Below are positions 8,368 to 16,746 of a DNA stretch of 35,061 bases, one piece after another (the stretch's first letter is position 1; each line of letters opens with the position of its first letter). The DNA is from Halomonas sp. (GTDB lineage Bacteria; Pseudomonadota; Gammaproteobacteria; Pseudomonadales; Halomonadaceae), in NCBI RefSeq assembly GCF_007692655.1, contig NZ_REBQ01000221.1, positions 1-35,061 on the forward strand, read 5' to 3'. Both the position numbers and the translations under genes were made by a program. The notes beneath the pieces were generated by a model. That model was given only the letters and a program-made list of their open reading frames with translations. It was not told the origin of the DNA and searched no databases.

Positions 8368-8767
8368 ACGCCGTTCTATAGATGCGACCGCTGAGAGTAA
8401 TGAGGTGAACCTTACGCCGATGCTCGACGTAGTGTTTATCATGCTGATTTTCTTTATCGTGACCACCAGCTTTGTCAAAGAGAGTGGAGTGGAGATTGAT
8501 CGCCCGGAATCCAGCGCTGCGACGCCGCGCCCGGACGCTCAGGTGCTGGTAGCGGTTTCCCCTGAAGGTGCGGTATGGGTAGATGGAAGCCCGGTGGACG
8601 TGCATCGGGTAGGAGAGCAGGTCGCTGGCATGTTAAGCGAGGATGGCTCAGTGGTGATTCAGGCGGATCGTGAGTCCACCACGGGGCTGCTGATTGAAGT
8701 CATGGATCGTCTGCGTGAGGCGGGGGTTGACCAGATCGCGGTGGCGGCGAGTCGGAGTGCGCCATGA
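8360..8767 (+). CDS. exbD: ExbD, TonB-system proton channel subunit
   Basis: The 135-residue protein has a short basic N-terminus (MRRRR), one membrane helix at about residues 22-42 and a periplasmic domain. The helix begins with the family motif LTPMLDVVFIMLIFF, whose aspartate D23 corresponds to the essential proton-carrying Asp25 of E. coli ExbD. ATG 8360 was chosen over the upstream in-frame ATG at 8309 because GGAGGAAA lies just before it and the product then has the usual ExbD length. The start lies inside the last codons of exbB, and the stop overlaps the tonB start as ATGA. Confidence 0.92.
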   Translation: MRRRRSIDATAESNEVNLTPMLDVVFIMLIFFIVTTSFVKESGVEIDRPESSAATPRPDAQVLVAVSPEGAVWVDGSPVDVHRVGEQVAGMLSEDGSVVIQADRESTTGLLIEVMDRLREAGVDQIAVAASRSAP

Positions 8768-9537
8768 TCCGTCATACGCTGTCGCTATTGGGAGGTATTG
8801 TACTGGCAGTGGGGCTCTTTTGGCTGCTAGCGCAACTGGTAGCGCCGCCTGAGCAACAGCCTGAAGAGCTGACCATGAGCATGGCAATGACTATGGTGGA
8901 AGCCCCTGAGGTGGCGCCTGAACAGGAGGCGCCTGCGCCTCAACCTGCCGAGGTAGCGCCGCAGCAAGCCCCGCCGCCCATGCCGGTGCCAGAGCCTCCG
9001 CCTGTGTCAGACAGTGCGATTAGCATGCCGGAAGTGGAGCTGCCGGATGATCCCATTGAGCCGATTGAAATGGATAGTGAGCTGCCGGAGTTAACCGAAG
9101 TGACTCCTGAGCCTACCCCTGAGCCAGCACCAGAGCCTGCGCCGACACCGGAGCCAGCGCCGCAAGAACGTCCGGCTGAACCCACGCCAAGTGCTTCTAG
9201 CACAACCGACGCGGTGAGTGCTGAGCGTGAGGCCGCACCAGAACCTCAGCCAGCGCCTTCAAATGAGCCGGTAAGTGTTGGTCAAGCCACGCCGACTAGC
9301 CGTGTTGATCCAACGTACCCAACGCGAGCGCAGCGACGCGGAATGGAAGGCTTTGTAGAAGTGACGTTTATGATTCGTCGCGATGGTAGCGTGGATCCTT
9401 CCTCTATTCAGGTGACGAATGCACAGCCGCGTCGTGTGTTTGAAGAAGCTGCCCAGGAAGCGATTGCCAAATGGCAATTTGAGCCCAGTGATCAGTTGCG
9501 CAATGCCACCCAGCGGATCGAGTTTCAGTTGAGGTAG
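8764..9537 (+). CDS. tonB: TonB energy-transducing protein
   Basis: TonB spans the periplasm and transmits energy from ExbB-ExbD to outer-membrane receptors for siderophores, heme or vitamin B12. In this 257-residue protein residues 7-27 form the membrane anchor. About 45-170 are a Pro/Glu-rich spacer with an EPTPEPAPEPAPTPEPAP stretch near 116-133. The TonB C-terminal domain covers about 178-257, with the family Y185-P186 motif, GFVEVTFMIRRDGSV and AIAKWQFEP. The anchor lacks the SHLS-type motif of E. coli TonB as far as I can see, in line with TonB2-like proteins. No TonB-dependent receptor gene is present nearby, so the transported substrate cannot be named. Confidence 0.94.
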   Translation: MIRHTLSLLGGIVLAVGLFWLLAQLVAPPEQQPEELTMSMAMTMVEAPEVAPEQEAPAPQPAEVAPQQAPPPMPVPEPPPVSDSAISMPEVELPDDPIEPIEMDSELPELTEVTPEPTPEPAPEPAPTPEPAPQERPAEPTPSASSTTDAVSAEREAAPEPQPAPSNEPVSVGQATPTSRVDPTYPTRAQRRGMEGFVEVTFMIRRDGSVDPSSIQVTNAQPRRVFEEAAQEAIAKWQFEPSDQLRNATQRIEFQLR

Positions 9538-9541
9538 CGCT

Positions 9542-10630
9542 ATGAAGCATCTTTTAACGATTTTATTATTAAGCGTCTGGCCGTTATTGGCGCAAGCCAG
9601 CCCTGCGCTCCGGAGCGATGTTATTGCTGATCTCAACGCGTTGCAGGCCCAGCTCCAGGAGGGCGCATTAGCCAGTGTCGTTGAGCGGGCAACCGCCCAG
9701 GCTGAGCGATTGTCAGGTGGCAATCAAGCTGACCGCTGGGCCAGCGCGCTTTACCAGCAGTTAGCGGCAGGTGCCCTGGTTCGTCAGGAGCAGCCTGGCG
9801 CGGCGGCAGACCGGTTGGCGATTGCCCGTCAATTGAGCGGTGTTGATAGTTCCCAAGCCTCCCGGTGGCTGCGTGAAGAAGCTTCGTTACGGCGTGCCGC
9901 CGGACAGCGAGATGAGGCCATTGAGCTGTTTACTCAATGGCTTGACGGCGCCCCAGCAGGCGACCAAGCACACACTGCTATGTGGCAGTTGACTCGCTTG
10001 TTGGCCCAGCAGGAGCGCTGGGAGGAGGCCGCCAGCTGGCTTGATCAAGCGCTCGAACCAATATCTGAGTCTAATGAAGCGCTAAGCGAAGAGCAGCAAA
10101 CCCTGGTGATGGTGGTTTACCGTAATGCAGGGCAAAGTGATCAGGCGCTGGCTCACTTATTAGAGGGGTTGGATGTTAACAGTGACGCCTCGGATTGGCG
10201 CCAGGCGGCTGGGCTCGCCCAGCAGGCGGGTCAAGCGGGTATTGCCGCTGGCCTATGGGAGATGGCATGGCAGTTGGGGAAATTAACCCAGTCCGAAGAT
10301 CGCTGGCTGTTGATTCAGCTGCATTTGGCTGGCGGAACACCGGCACGGGCGGCAGAGCATCTTGACCAAGCGCTACAGGCAGGTGATGTGGTGCGCGATG
10401 AGTCAAATTTGCGCTTACTAGCGAGCGCTTGGCAGCAGGCGAAGCACGTGGAGAATGCGCTGAATGCCTGGCACGCTGTCGCCTTGTACACGCAGTCACC
10501 GGCTGATTGGCGCGTTTATGGCCAGCTTGCTTACGCTTGGGGGGAGGAGGAGCAAGCCAAGCAAGCATTTGCCCGCGCCTCTGAACTGGGTGACGATGAG
10601 GCGGAGGCGTGGCTGGCCAGCTTTAATTAG
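9542..10630 (+). CDS. TPR-repeat periplasmic protein of the TonB2-type operon
   Basis: The 362-residue protein starts with a signal peptide (about 1-19, MKHLLTILLLSVWPLLAQA) and then consists of helical, Ala/Gln-rich repeats. Blocks such as GQRDEAIELFTQWL and EEQAKQAFARASELGDDEAEAWL fit the tetratricopeptide pattern. A TPR protein closes the comparable Vibrio tonB2 clusters. It probably scaffolds the complex in the periplasm, which is inferred from context only. It starts four bases after the tonB stop and is the last gene of the operon. It ends eight bases from the convergent xthA, with no clear terminator between. Confidence 0.82.
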   Translation: MKHLLTILLLSVWPLLAQASPALRSDVIADLNALQAQLQEGALASVVERATAQAERLSGGNQADRWASALYQQLAAGALVRQEQPGAAADRLAIARQLSGVDSSQASRWLREEASLRRAAGQRDEAIELFTQWLDGAPAGDQAHTAMWQLTRLLAQQERWEEAASWLDQALEPISESNEALSEEQQTLVMVVYRNAGQSDQALAHLLEGLDVNSDASDWRQAAGLAQQAGQAGIAAGLWEMAWQLGKLTQSEDRWLLIQLHLAGGTPARAAEHLDQALQAGDVVRDESNLRLLASAWQQAKHVENALNAWHAVALYTQSPADWRVYGQLAYAWGEEEQAKQAFARASELGDDEAEAWLASFN

Positions 10631-10638
10631 TTTGGCAG

Positions 10639-11466
10639 TTAAGGTTTAAGGGGAATATCAAAATCACTCCAGACTGGCGCGTGGTCAGAAGGGCGCTCCA
10701 TGCCGCGCAGGTCGTAATCGATACCTGCGCCGGTGACCCCTTCGGCCAGCGTTTTGGTCACTAGAATATAGTCAATACGCAGGCCACGCTTAGGGTCTTG
10801 GTTAAAGCCCTTGGAGCGATAATCAAACCAGCTAAAGCGATCATCGCTGTGCGGATAGCAGAGACGATAGCTGTCGGTCAGGCCCCAGGCTTTAATCCCT
10901 TCAAGCCATTCGCGCTCGATGGGTTGAAAGCTGGTTTTGCCTTCGCGCAGCCAGCGCTTCCGATTAGCTTCACCGATGCCGATATCTTGGTCTTCAGGTG
11001 AAATATTAAAATCACCCATGATTGCCAACCGCTCATCAGGGCGATGCTGATCCTTAAGCAGGCGTGCTAACTGGCCGTAAAAGCGCTCTTTATGAGGGAA
11101 TTTAGTCGGATGAGCGACGTTTTCACCCTGAGGGAAGTAGCCGTTCCATACCGTAACGGTGTCGCCATCTTCGGCCAGTAGCCGAACGCCTATCATGCGG
11201 CGCTGGGCATCTTCGTCATCGTCGGGGAAACCGTAGAAGACGTCTTGAGGCGCCTGGCGGCACATTAAGGCAACGCCGTAGTGGCCTTTCTGGCCATGAT
11301 AAAAGACGTGGTAGCCCATGGCTTCCACGTCGGCGAGAGGAAACTCGCTATCCTGTACCTTGGTTTCCTGCAGCCCAATCACGTCAGGCTGCTGGGTGTC
11401 GATCAATGCCTGTAGCTGGTGAAGACGTGCCCGGATGCCATTAATGTTGAATGAGACCAAACGCAT
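10639..11466 (-). CDS. xthA: Exonuclease III, XthA
   Basis: This 275-residue enzyme removes nucleotides from 3' ends of duplex DNA and cleaves abasic sites during base excision repair. It matches E. coli exonuclease III along its length. Family residues seen are N7 in [11 protein letters not shown]34 in GLQETK, the [16 protein letters not shown] block with the catalytic Asp-Asn pair, and the C-terminal PSDHAPVW holding the active-site Asp-His. [13 protein letters not shown] is also diagnostic. Its ATG overlaps the stop of the upstream small basic protein as TAATG, so the two are probably translated together. It converges on the TonB operon. Confidence 0.96.
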   Translation of the reverse strand: MRLVSFNINGIRARLHQLQALIDTQQPDVIGLQETKVQDSEFPLADVEAMGYHVFYHGQKGHYGVALMCRQAPQDVFYGFPDDDEDAQRRMIGVRLLAEDGDTVTVWNGYFPQGENVAHPTKFPHKERFYGQLARLLKDQHRPDERLAIMGDFNISPEDQDIGIGEANRKRWLREGKTSFQPIEREWLEGIKAWGLTDSYRLCYPHSDDRFSWFDYRSKGFNQDPKRGLRIDYILVTKTLAEGVTGAGIDYDLRGMERPSDHAPVWSDFDIPLKP

Positions 11467-11723
11467 TACGAGTCGTCCCCCCGGTGGCTATCACTGCTGT
11501 TACTAGGTTGATCAGGATGAATTGCTATCTCTTGGCCGCTCTGCTGACGAGCAAGCTTTCGCACCGCCTGAAGCTTGCGCTGCTGCTGTTTTTTAGCTAC
11601 AAAACGGCGCGATGGGGCAACTTGATCAGGGTTGTCATGGCGCCATTTTTTATAATCCTTGCGCCGACCGGTACGAATAGTCACCTTGTCGGCCAGTGAA
11701 CGAGTTTTTTTCTTACGCGTCAT
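11466..11723 (-). CDS. Small, highly basic conserved-looking protein of unknown function
   Basis: I do not recognise the family. The 85-residue product is very rich in Lys, Arg and Gln (it begins [14 protein letters not shown] and includes [23 protein letters not shown]). It has no signal peptide, membrane segment or cysteine, and it ends in an acidic, serine-rich tail. Such a composition fits a nucleic-acid-binding or ribosome-associated protein, but that is inference. The gene looks real: AAGGAG lies 7 bases before its ATG, and its TAA overlaps the xthA ATG, a typical coupled arrangement. It is the first gene of a two-gene unit with a DNA repair enzyme. The promoter must lie in the 145-bp gap shared with rhlB; TAGAAT on the minus strand (11753-11758) is a possible -10. 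Confidence 0.7.
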   Translation of the reverse strand: MTRKKKTRSLADKVTIRTGRRKDYKKWRHDNPDQVAPSRRFVAKKQQQRKLQAVRKLARQQSGQEIAIHPDQPSNSSDSHRGDDS

Positions 11724-11809
11724 GTCGCGCTCCTTACGTCAATTTGACGGCTATTCTAACAGGCCTTGGGACTCCTTCGACAGCAGGACGCGCTCTTATC
11801 GCCAAGCCC

Positions 11810-11818
11810 TGGTACAAT
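11810..11818 (+). promoter_or_regulatory. Extended -10 promoter candidate for rhlB
   Basis: TGGTACAAT combines a TG dinucleotide with a 5-of-6 match to TATAAT. The predicted start near 11825 would leave a leader of about 44 bases before the rhlB ATG. No good -35 is seen, which extended -10 promoters can tolerate. Confidence 0.5.
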
Positions 11819-11868
11819 GCGCACTTCGTGATGCCTAACCTCCACAGCAATGGACAGATAGACAGCCT

Positions 11869-13143
11869 ATGAGCGAGTCGGAACAGACCACAGCACCGGC
11901 CCAGAACCGCAAGCCAAAACGTCGCCGTCGGAAACCGCGTCGTCGCCAGTCGAGCTGGGATCTTCGTCAGTTTCAGGTGCCCGCCGTGGCCGGCAAGTGG
12001 CGCTTTCATGACTTTGATCTGCCGCTGCCATTAATGCGCGCTATTCATGCCCAAGGGTTTGAATACTGCACGCCTATACAAGCTGAGGCCCTGCGCCAAA
12101 CGCTTTTAGGTGGCGATATTGTCGGCAAAGCGCAAACGGGAACCGGTAAAACCGCGGCTTTTTTGATCTCGGTGATGGCGTACTTTTTGGAAGAGCCAAC
12201 ACCCAGCGGTCAAAAGCCAGGTGCGCCACGGGCGCTGATTATTGCCCCAACCCGCGAGCTGGCACTGCAGATTGAAAAAGATGCCAAAGCGTTATCGCGC
12301 TTTACCCAGCTCAATGTCGCTAGCGTCGTTGGTGGCATGGACTATCAAAAGCAGCGTGAAAGCCTGGGTAGCAAAATCGATATTCTGGTGGCAACGCCAG
12401 GGCGCCTGCTGGATTTCCATCAGAAGCGCGATATCGATCTCAGCGAAGTCGAAGTGCTGGTACTGGATGAAGCCGATCGTATGCTATCGATGGGCTTTAT
12501 TCCTGATGTGAAGCGGATAATTCGCTACACGCCGAAAAAAGAGGAGCGTCAAACCTTCCTTTTCTCAGCGACCTTTACTGACGACATCTTAAGTCTTGCT
12601 AGCCAATGGACCCTTGATCCTGCCCACGTTGAAATTGAAGTCACGGTTGAAAACCAGGCGGATATCGATCAGCGGGTTTACCTGGTGTCCGATGATGACA
12701 AGCAGCGGTTGCTGGTCAATTTGTTGCAGCAGGAAAGCTTTGAGCGCGTCATGGTGTTTGGTAACCGTCGTGATTTAGTGCGCAAGCTGGATGATTTGTT
12801 GAGGAAGGCGGGGGTGAGCGTTGCCATGCTATCGGGCGATGTTCCTCAGAATCAGCGTATCAAAACCCTGGAAAGCTTCCGTGAAGGGGAGATTCAGGTG
12901 CTGGTTGCCACTGATGTTGCTGGCCGTGGGATTCATATTGAAGATGTGAGCCACGTCATCAATTACACCCTGCCTGAAGACCCGGAAGACTACGTGCACC
13001 GCATTGGCCGTACTGGCCGCGCAGGAGCGAAAGGGGTCTCAATTAGCTTCGTCGGTGAAGAGGATGCGTTCTCGTTGCCGGAAATTGAACGCTATGTTAA
13101 CGACAAGTTACCCTGCGTGCATCCGCCAGAAGGTATGCTCTAA
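11869..13143 (+). CDS. rhlB: DEAD-box RNA helicase RhlB
   Basis: RhlB unwinds RNA and typically assists RNase E in the degradosome. The 424-residue protein has a basic N-terminal tail ([13 protein letters not shown], about 15-27) and the Q motif around CTPIQ (67-71). Then come motif I AQTGTGKT (88-95), PTRELA, DEAD (200-203), SAT (233-235), and motif [12 protein letters not shown] near the C-terminus. The C-terminal part ([29 protein letters not shown] and [11 protein letters not shown] in separate blocks) matches Pseudomonas-type RhlB better than RhlE or SrmB. The ATG has no strong ribosome binding site. dinG follows after five bases, so the two form a unit. Confidence 0.88.
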   Translation: MSESEQTTAPAQNRKPKRRRRKPRRRQSSWDLRQFQVPAVAGKWRFHDFDLPLPLMRAIHAQGFEYCTPIQAEALRQTLLGGDIVGKAQTGTGKTAAFLISVMAYFLEEPTPSGQKPGAPRALIIAPTRELALQIEKDAKALSRFTQLNVASVVGGMDYQKQRESLGSKIDILVATPGRLLDFHQKRDIDLSEVEVLVLDEADRMLSMGFIPDVKRIIRYTPKKEERQTFLFSATFTDDILSLASQWTLDPAHVEIEVTVENQADIDQRVYLVSDDDKQRLLVNLLQQESFERVMVFGNRRDLVRKLDDLLRKAGVSVAMLSGDVPQNQRIKTLESFREGEIQVLVATDVAGRGIHIEDVSHVINYTLPEDPEDYVHRIGRTGRAGAKGVSISFVGEEDAFSLPEIERYVNDKLPCVHPPEGML

Positions 13144-13148
13144 ACCGC

Positions 13149-15278
13149 ATGCTGGATACAGCCCTTAAAAGCGAAATTCAAACTGCTTATCGTCGCGTGG
13201 TGGAAACCCTTGAGCTAACACCACGCTACGGACAGCGTATGATGATCGCTGAAATTGCACGTACGCTCGGCAATATCGAAAGCGACAGCGAAGGCAAGCG
13301 CGTCAGCGATACCCATGTGTGTGTGCTTGAAGCAGGCACAGGCACGGGTAAAACACTGGCGTACCTGATCGCGGCCTTGCCGATTGCTAAAGCCCGTGGA
13401 AAGCGACTGATCATTTCAACGGCAACGGTGGCGCTGCAAGAGCAGGTGCTTAATCAGGACTTGCCTTCCTTGGCTAGCCACAGCGGTATTGCTTTTCGCT
13501 ATGCATTAGCCAAAGGGCGCGGACGCTATGTTTGCGTAGCACGCCTGGATCAGGCGCTGGAAGGAACTGAGCCCAACCCAACGCTCTCGCTGTTTGAGCA
13601 GTCGCTGCAAACCCAAAGCAGTGACTTTACCGTGATTGCCAGCGATATGGCGCAAGCCTATGGGCAGGGCGAATGGGAGGGTGATCGCGATAATTGGTCA
13701 GAAGCAATAGACGATGCCCACTGGCGGCGGCTGACGGTGGACCATCGTCAGTGCACCGGCAGACGCTGCGGCCACTTTGGTGCCTGCGCGTTTTTTCGCT
13801 CCCGCCGTGAGCTTGAAAATGCAGATGTGATCGTCGCCAATCACGACCTTGTGTTGGCCGATTTGGCCTTGGGCGGCGGTGCTATTTTGCCTGATCCGGC
13901 AGACTGTATTTTTGTCTTTGATGAAGGGCATCACCTGCCGGAAAAAGCGCTTTCCCATTTTGCTCATCGCTTTGCGGTGCACGGCTGCTTGCGCTGGCTA
14001 AAAACCCTGAAAAGCAGTTTGACCGACCTTCATCAAGGGTTGGCGGCTCAGCCCACGGTGGCTCGTTTGTTGGTGAGTTTGCCAGAGCTGATTCATGGCT
14101 TGGAGCCTGCGCTCGGTGATGTGTTTAGCATGGGACATCAATTGGCAGGGCGGTCAAACGGTCTAGCCGACGAAGAAGCCACCCATCAATCGCGCTTTGA
14201 GAAAGGCCAGGTGCCCGATGCCCTGCGTGAGCAGGCGCAGCAGCTGTTGGTGATGTTCGCTTCGCTATCACGCTGCCTGGAAAGCATCAGCGATATTCTG
14301 CGTGAAAGTCTTGATCCCGATAAACAGACCGGTCTTGAGCGTGAGCAGGCAGAAGCCTGGCTGCCTTTGGTGGCGCTACTTCACGGGCGTTCATTAGAGG
14401 CACACGCGCTTTGGCAGGCGTTTAGCGAGCAGGATGTAGCCAATGAAGCGCCTAGCGCCCGTTGGATTACATTGAGCCGTGTGGCGGGAGAGCCGGAAAT
14501 TGAGTTTTCAGCAAGCCCGGTGTCAGCCGCACATACCCTGGCTAAGCACTTATGGGGCCGCTGCCACGGTGCCGTCGTGACCTCGGCGACGTTGACCGCT
14601 TTGGGGCGCTTTGAGCGTCTTCAGGAGCGGGCAGGCTTGGCTAATCGCTACCGTTATCAGGCGCTGCCTAGTCCATTTGATTACGCCAATGCGGTACTGC
14701 GGGTGCCTAAAGAGGCTACCGACCCAGGAGACAGAGACGCCCACGAGCAAGCGATTGTTACGTTCGTGTCGCAGCTGGCTGATCAAGAAGCGGTGCTGGT
14801 ACTATTCTCTTCCCGTGCCCAGCTGCGGGCGGTGGATAAAGCGTTGCCCTCGAGTGTGAAATCACGCGTGCTTGCTCAGGATGCGCTGCCTAAGCGTGAG
14901 CTTATTGAACGTCACCGGGCGGCGGTGGATAGAGGCGATGGCAGCATTATTTTTGGCTTGGCCAGTTTTGCTGAGGGTATTGATTTACCCGGCGATTACT
15001 TAACCCATGTGGTGATTACGCGACTGCCTTTTGCGGTACCCGACGACCCGGTAGGCGCTACGTTAGCGGAGTGGATTGAGAGTCAGGGCGGGAATGCGTT
15101 TATGCGCATTAGTGTGCCGGATGCCTCGATTAAACTGGTCCAGGCCTGCGGGCGCCTAATACGTAAAGAGAGTGACCGAGGAACCATTACGTTATTGGAT
15201 AAGCGTGTGATAACACGCCGCTATGGGCAAGCGTTATTGGATGCGCTGCCACCTTTTCGGCGCGAGATTGGCCAGTAA
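13149..15278 (+). CDS. dinG: ATP-dependent DNA helicase DinG, iron-sulfur type
   Basis: DinG is a superfamily 2, XPD-like 5'-to-3' helicase that resolves R-loops and other structures ahead of replication forks. The 709-residue protein has Walker A AGTGTGKT at 62-69 and the DEGH box at 258-261. Four cysteines, C129, C202, C207 and C213, have the same spacing as the [4Fe-4S] ligands of E. coli DinG. The C-terminal motifs GLASFAEGIDLPGD and QACGRLIRKESDRG are typical. The length is near that of E. coli DinG. It starts five bases after the rhlB stop without its own clear promoter. In E. coli dinG is under LexA control; I saw no LexA box directly upstream. A strong terminator follows. Confidence 0.94.
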   Translation: MLDTALKSEIQTAYRRVVETLELTPRYGQRMMIAEIARTLGNIESDSEGKRVSDTHVCVLEAGTGTGKTLAYLIAALPIAKARGKRLIISTATVALQEQVLNQDLPSLASHSGIAFRYALAKGRGRYVCVARLDQALEGTEPNPTLSLFEQSLQTQSSDFTVIASDMAQAYGQGEWEGDRDNWSEAIDDAHWRRLTVDHRQCTGRRCGHFGACAFFRSRRELENADVIVANHDLVLADLALGGGAILPDPADCIFVFDEGHHLPEKALSHFAHRFAVHGCLRWLKTLKSSLTDLHQGLAAQPTVARLLVSLPELIHGLEPALGDVFSMGHQLAGRSNGLADEEATHQSRFEKGQVPDALREQAQQLLVMFASLSRCLESISDILRESLDPDKQTGLEREQAEAWLPLVALLHGRSLEAHALWQAFSEQDVANEAPSARWITLSRVAGEPEIEFSASPVSAAHTLAKHLWGRCHGAVVTSATLTALGRFERLQERAGLANRYRYQALPSPFDYANAVLRVPKEATDPGDRDAHEQAIVTFVSQLADQEAVLVLFSSRAQLRAVDKALPSSVKSRVLAQDALPKRELIERHRAAVDRGDGSIIFGLASFAEGIDLPGDYLTHVVITRLPFAVPDDPVGATLAEWIESQGGNAFMRISVPDASIKLVQACGRLIRKESDRGTITLLDKRVITRRYGQALLDALPPFRREIGQ

Positions 15279-15315
15279 GCGTTGATACAGTAAGGGTGGT
15301 GGCCGCCTAACGCAT

Positions 15316-15341
15316 AAAAACCCCGCCGTGGCGGGGTTTTT
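15316..15341. terminator. Bidirectional terminator between dinG and aroF
   Basis: CCCCGC (15321-15326) pairs with GCGGGG (15331-15336) around loop CGTG. It is flanked by AAAAA on the left and TTTTT on the right, so it should stop transcription from both converging genes. Confidence 0.93.
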
Positions 15342-15355
15342 GTCATCGTTGTTAG

Positions 15356-16432
15356 CTACTTGGCGATACGTTTTGCGAGGGTGGCGGCTAGCTTCTCGTT
15401 CATGTGTGTAAACGTTTTTACTGTGGTGTCCCAGTCTATGCAGGCATCGGTAATGGAGACGCCATACTGCAGCTGGCTAAGGTCTTGTGGCAGCTTTTGA
15501 TTGCCCCAGCCAATATTGGATTCAACCATAAGTCCGATAATGGAGGTGTTGCCTTCTAATATTTGGTTGGTAACGTTTTCCAGGACCAGCGGTTGAAGTG
15601 CCGCGTCTTTGTTAGAGTTAGCGTGTGAGCAATCGATCATGATGTTGGGCGACAGCTTGGCTTTGCTAAGTTCTTTCTCGGCCAGTGCAACACTTACGCT
15701 ATCATAATTGGGCTTGCCATTACCGCCGCGCAATACCGCGTGACCATAGGCATTGCCACGGGTGCGAATGATCGCCACCTGGCCTGCTTGGTTAATGCCC
15801 AGGAAATTGTGTGGACTGGCGACTGACTCTAGTGCGTTAATCGCCACATCCAAGCTGCCATCGGTGCCGTTTTTAAAGCCGACCGGGCAGGATAGGCCTG
15901 ATGCCATTTCCCGGTGGGTCTGTGACTCAGTGGTGCGCGCACCAATCGCTGACCAGCTAATACAGTCCTGCAGGTACTGAGGAGAGATGGGGTCAAGCGC
16001 TTCAGTGGCCAGTGGTAATCCCATTTCCGAGAGATCGACAAGCAGCTTGCGAGCAATGTGCAAGCCTTCGTCTATCTCAAAAGAGCCGTTTAGGTGCGGG
16101 TCATTGATAAGGCCTTTCCAGCCGACGGTGGTGCGGGGCTTCTCAAAGTAGACGCGCATCACAATGTAGAGGCTGTCGCTGACTTGATCTGCCAGCGTGC
16201 GGAGACGGCGAGCATAATCAAGCGCAGCGTCTACGTCGTGAATCGAGCAAGGGCCAACCACGACAAGCAGCCTTGGGTCGTTGCCATCCAGGATGTTCTG
16301 AATGGTGTTGCGGCCTTCTATGACGCTGCGTTCTGCCGCTTCAGTAAGTGGGACGGCATTTTTCAGTGCTTCTGGCGTGGTGAGAACATCTTGAGCTAGG
16401 ACGTTAAGGTTATTAACCTGCTGTTCTGACAT
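15356..16432 (-). CDS. aroF: 3-deoxy-7-phosphoheptulonate (DAHP) synthase, AroF type
   Basis: This enzyme condenses phosphoenolpyruvate and erythrose 4-phosphate in the first step of the shikimate pathway. The 358-residue protein is a class I, AroFGH-type synthase. It shows LLVVVGPCSIHD, VYFEKPRTTVGWKGLINDP, GARTTESQTHREMASGLS and MIDCSHANSNKD, which contain the metal- and substrate-binding residues of the family. Blocks such as MGLPLATEALDP and GINQAGQVA resemble tyrosine-sensitive E. coli AroF more than AroG, so tyrosine inhibition is likely but inferred. It stands alone on the minus strand with a shared terminator behind it. Its ribosome binding site is weak. Confidence 0.94.
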   Translation of the reverse strand: MSEQQVNNLNVLAQDVLTTPEALKNAVPLTEAAERSVIEGRNTIQNILDGNDPRLLVVVGPCSIHDVDAALDYARRLRTLADQVSDSLYIVMRVYFEKPRTTVGWKGLINDPHLNGSFEIDEGLHIARKLLVDLSEMGLPLATEALDPISPQYLQDCISWSAIGARTTESQTHREMASGLSCPVGFKNGTDGSLDVAINALESVASPHNFLGINQAGQVAIIRTRGNAYGHAVLRGGNGKPNYDSVSVALAEKELSKAKLSPNIMIDCSHANSNKDAALQPLVLENVTNQILEGNTSIIGLMVESNIGWGNQKLPQDLSQLQYGVSITDACIDWDTTVKTFTHMNEKLAATLAKRIAK

Positions 16433-16491
16433 CTTGCTACCTGTGCTTGCGTAATGGCTGAGAAAGTGAGGGGACGATTAAAGTGGCTTCT

Positions 16492-16521
16492 ACTATGGCT
16501 TGCTGAAGCACTAAAAATCAA
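16492..16521 (-). promoter_or_regulatory. Candidate promoter of aroF
   Basis: On the minus strand TTGATT (16516-16521) and CATAGT (16492-16497) match the -35 and -10 elements at 4 of 6 positions each, with an 18-bp spacer. The start would lie about 50 bases before the aroF ATG. I saw no clear TyrR operator or attenuator in the leader. Confidence 0.35.
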
Positions 16522-16528
16522 TTGCTGC

Positions 16529-16555
16529 GGAACTATTAGTGCATGAAAAATGTCA
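16529..16555 (+). promoter_or_regulatory. Weak sigma-E (AlgU)-like promoter candidate
   Basis: GGAACTA at 16529-16535 resembles the sigma-E -35 (GGAACTT). After 15 bases TGTCA matches the -10 TCTGA at only 3 of 5 positions. algU genes are commonly autoregulated, which makes a site upstream attractive. The distance to algU (about 390 bases) and the poor -10 argue caution. Confidence 0.25.
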
Positions 16556-16638
16556 GCCGCTGGGTTTTGCGGATAGCAGGTAAGCGCTTGATGCGCTGCA
16601 AAGAACGCGTAACACTAGCCACTGCTGAAGAGCCTTGT

Positions 16639-16746
16639 TGTGAAAACCTGGCTGTGAAAACTTGTCGTGAAAAATGCGCTCGTTAAAAAATGTCATTAAA
16701 AGCTGTCGATAGAAATTGTCATTAGAATCGGTTGATAGAAATAGAA
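16639..16746. repeat. Degenerate 13-14 bp tandem repeat, about eight copies
   Basis: Successive units share the pattern GTKARAAAnTGTC. Examples are TGTGAAAACTTGTC (16653-16666), GTTAAAAAATGTC (16682-16694), ATTAAAAGCTGTC (16695-16707) and GATAGAAATTGTC (16708-16720). The last five units (16682-16746) keep an exact 13-bp period; the first three are 14, 14 and 15 bp. A lone copy, CATGAAAAATGTC, lies at 16542-16554. The unit length is not a multiple of three in frame terms that would mark a coding repeat, and the spacing is not one helical turn. Confidence 0.65.

Noticed and set aside
8940..9203. Gly/Ser-rich minus-strand ORF opposite tonB
   Set aside because: It is the complement of the Pro/Glu-rich TonB spacer; the repetitive composition explains the open frame.
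15407..15422. TyrR-box-like TGTAAA-N4-TTTACT
   Set aside because: It lies inside the 3' coding part of aroF, the spacing is 4 instead of 6, and the site is far from the promoter.
16543..16686. 47-codon plus-strand ORF (MKNVSRWVLRIAGKRLMRC...) with a Cys-rich end upstream of algU
   Set aside because: It has no ribosome binding site, and its C-terminal half is read out of the degenerate tandem repeat. The composition gives no family hint.
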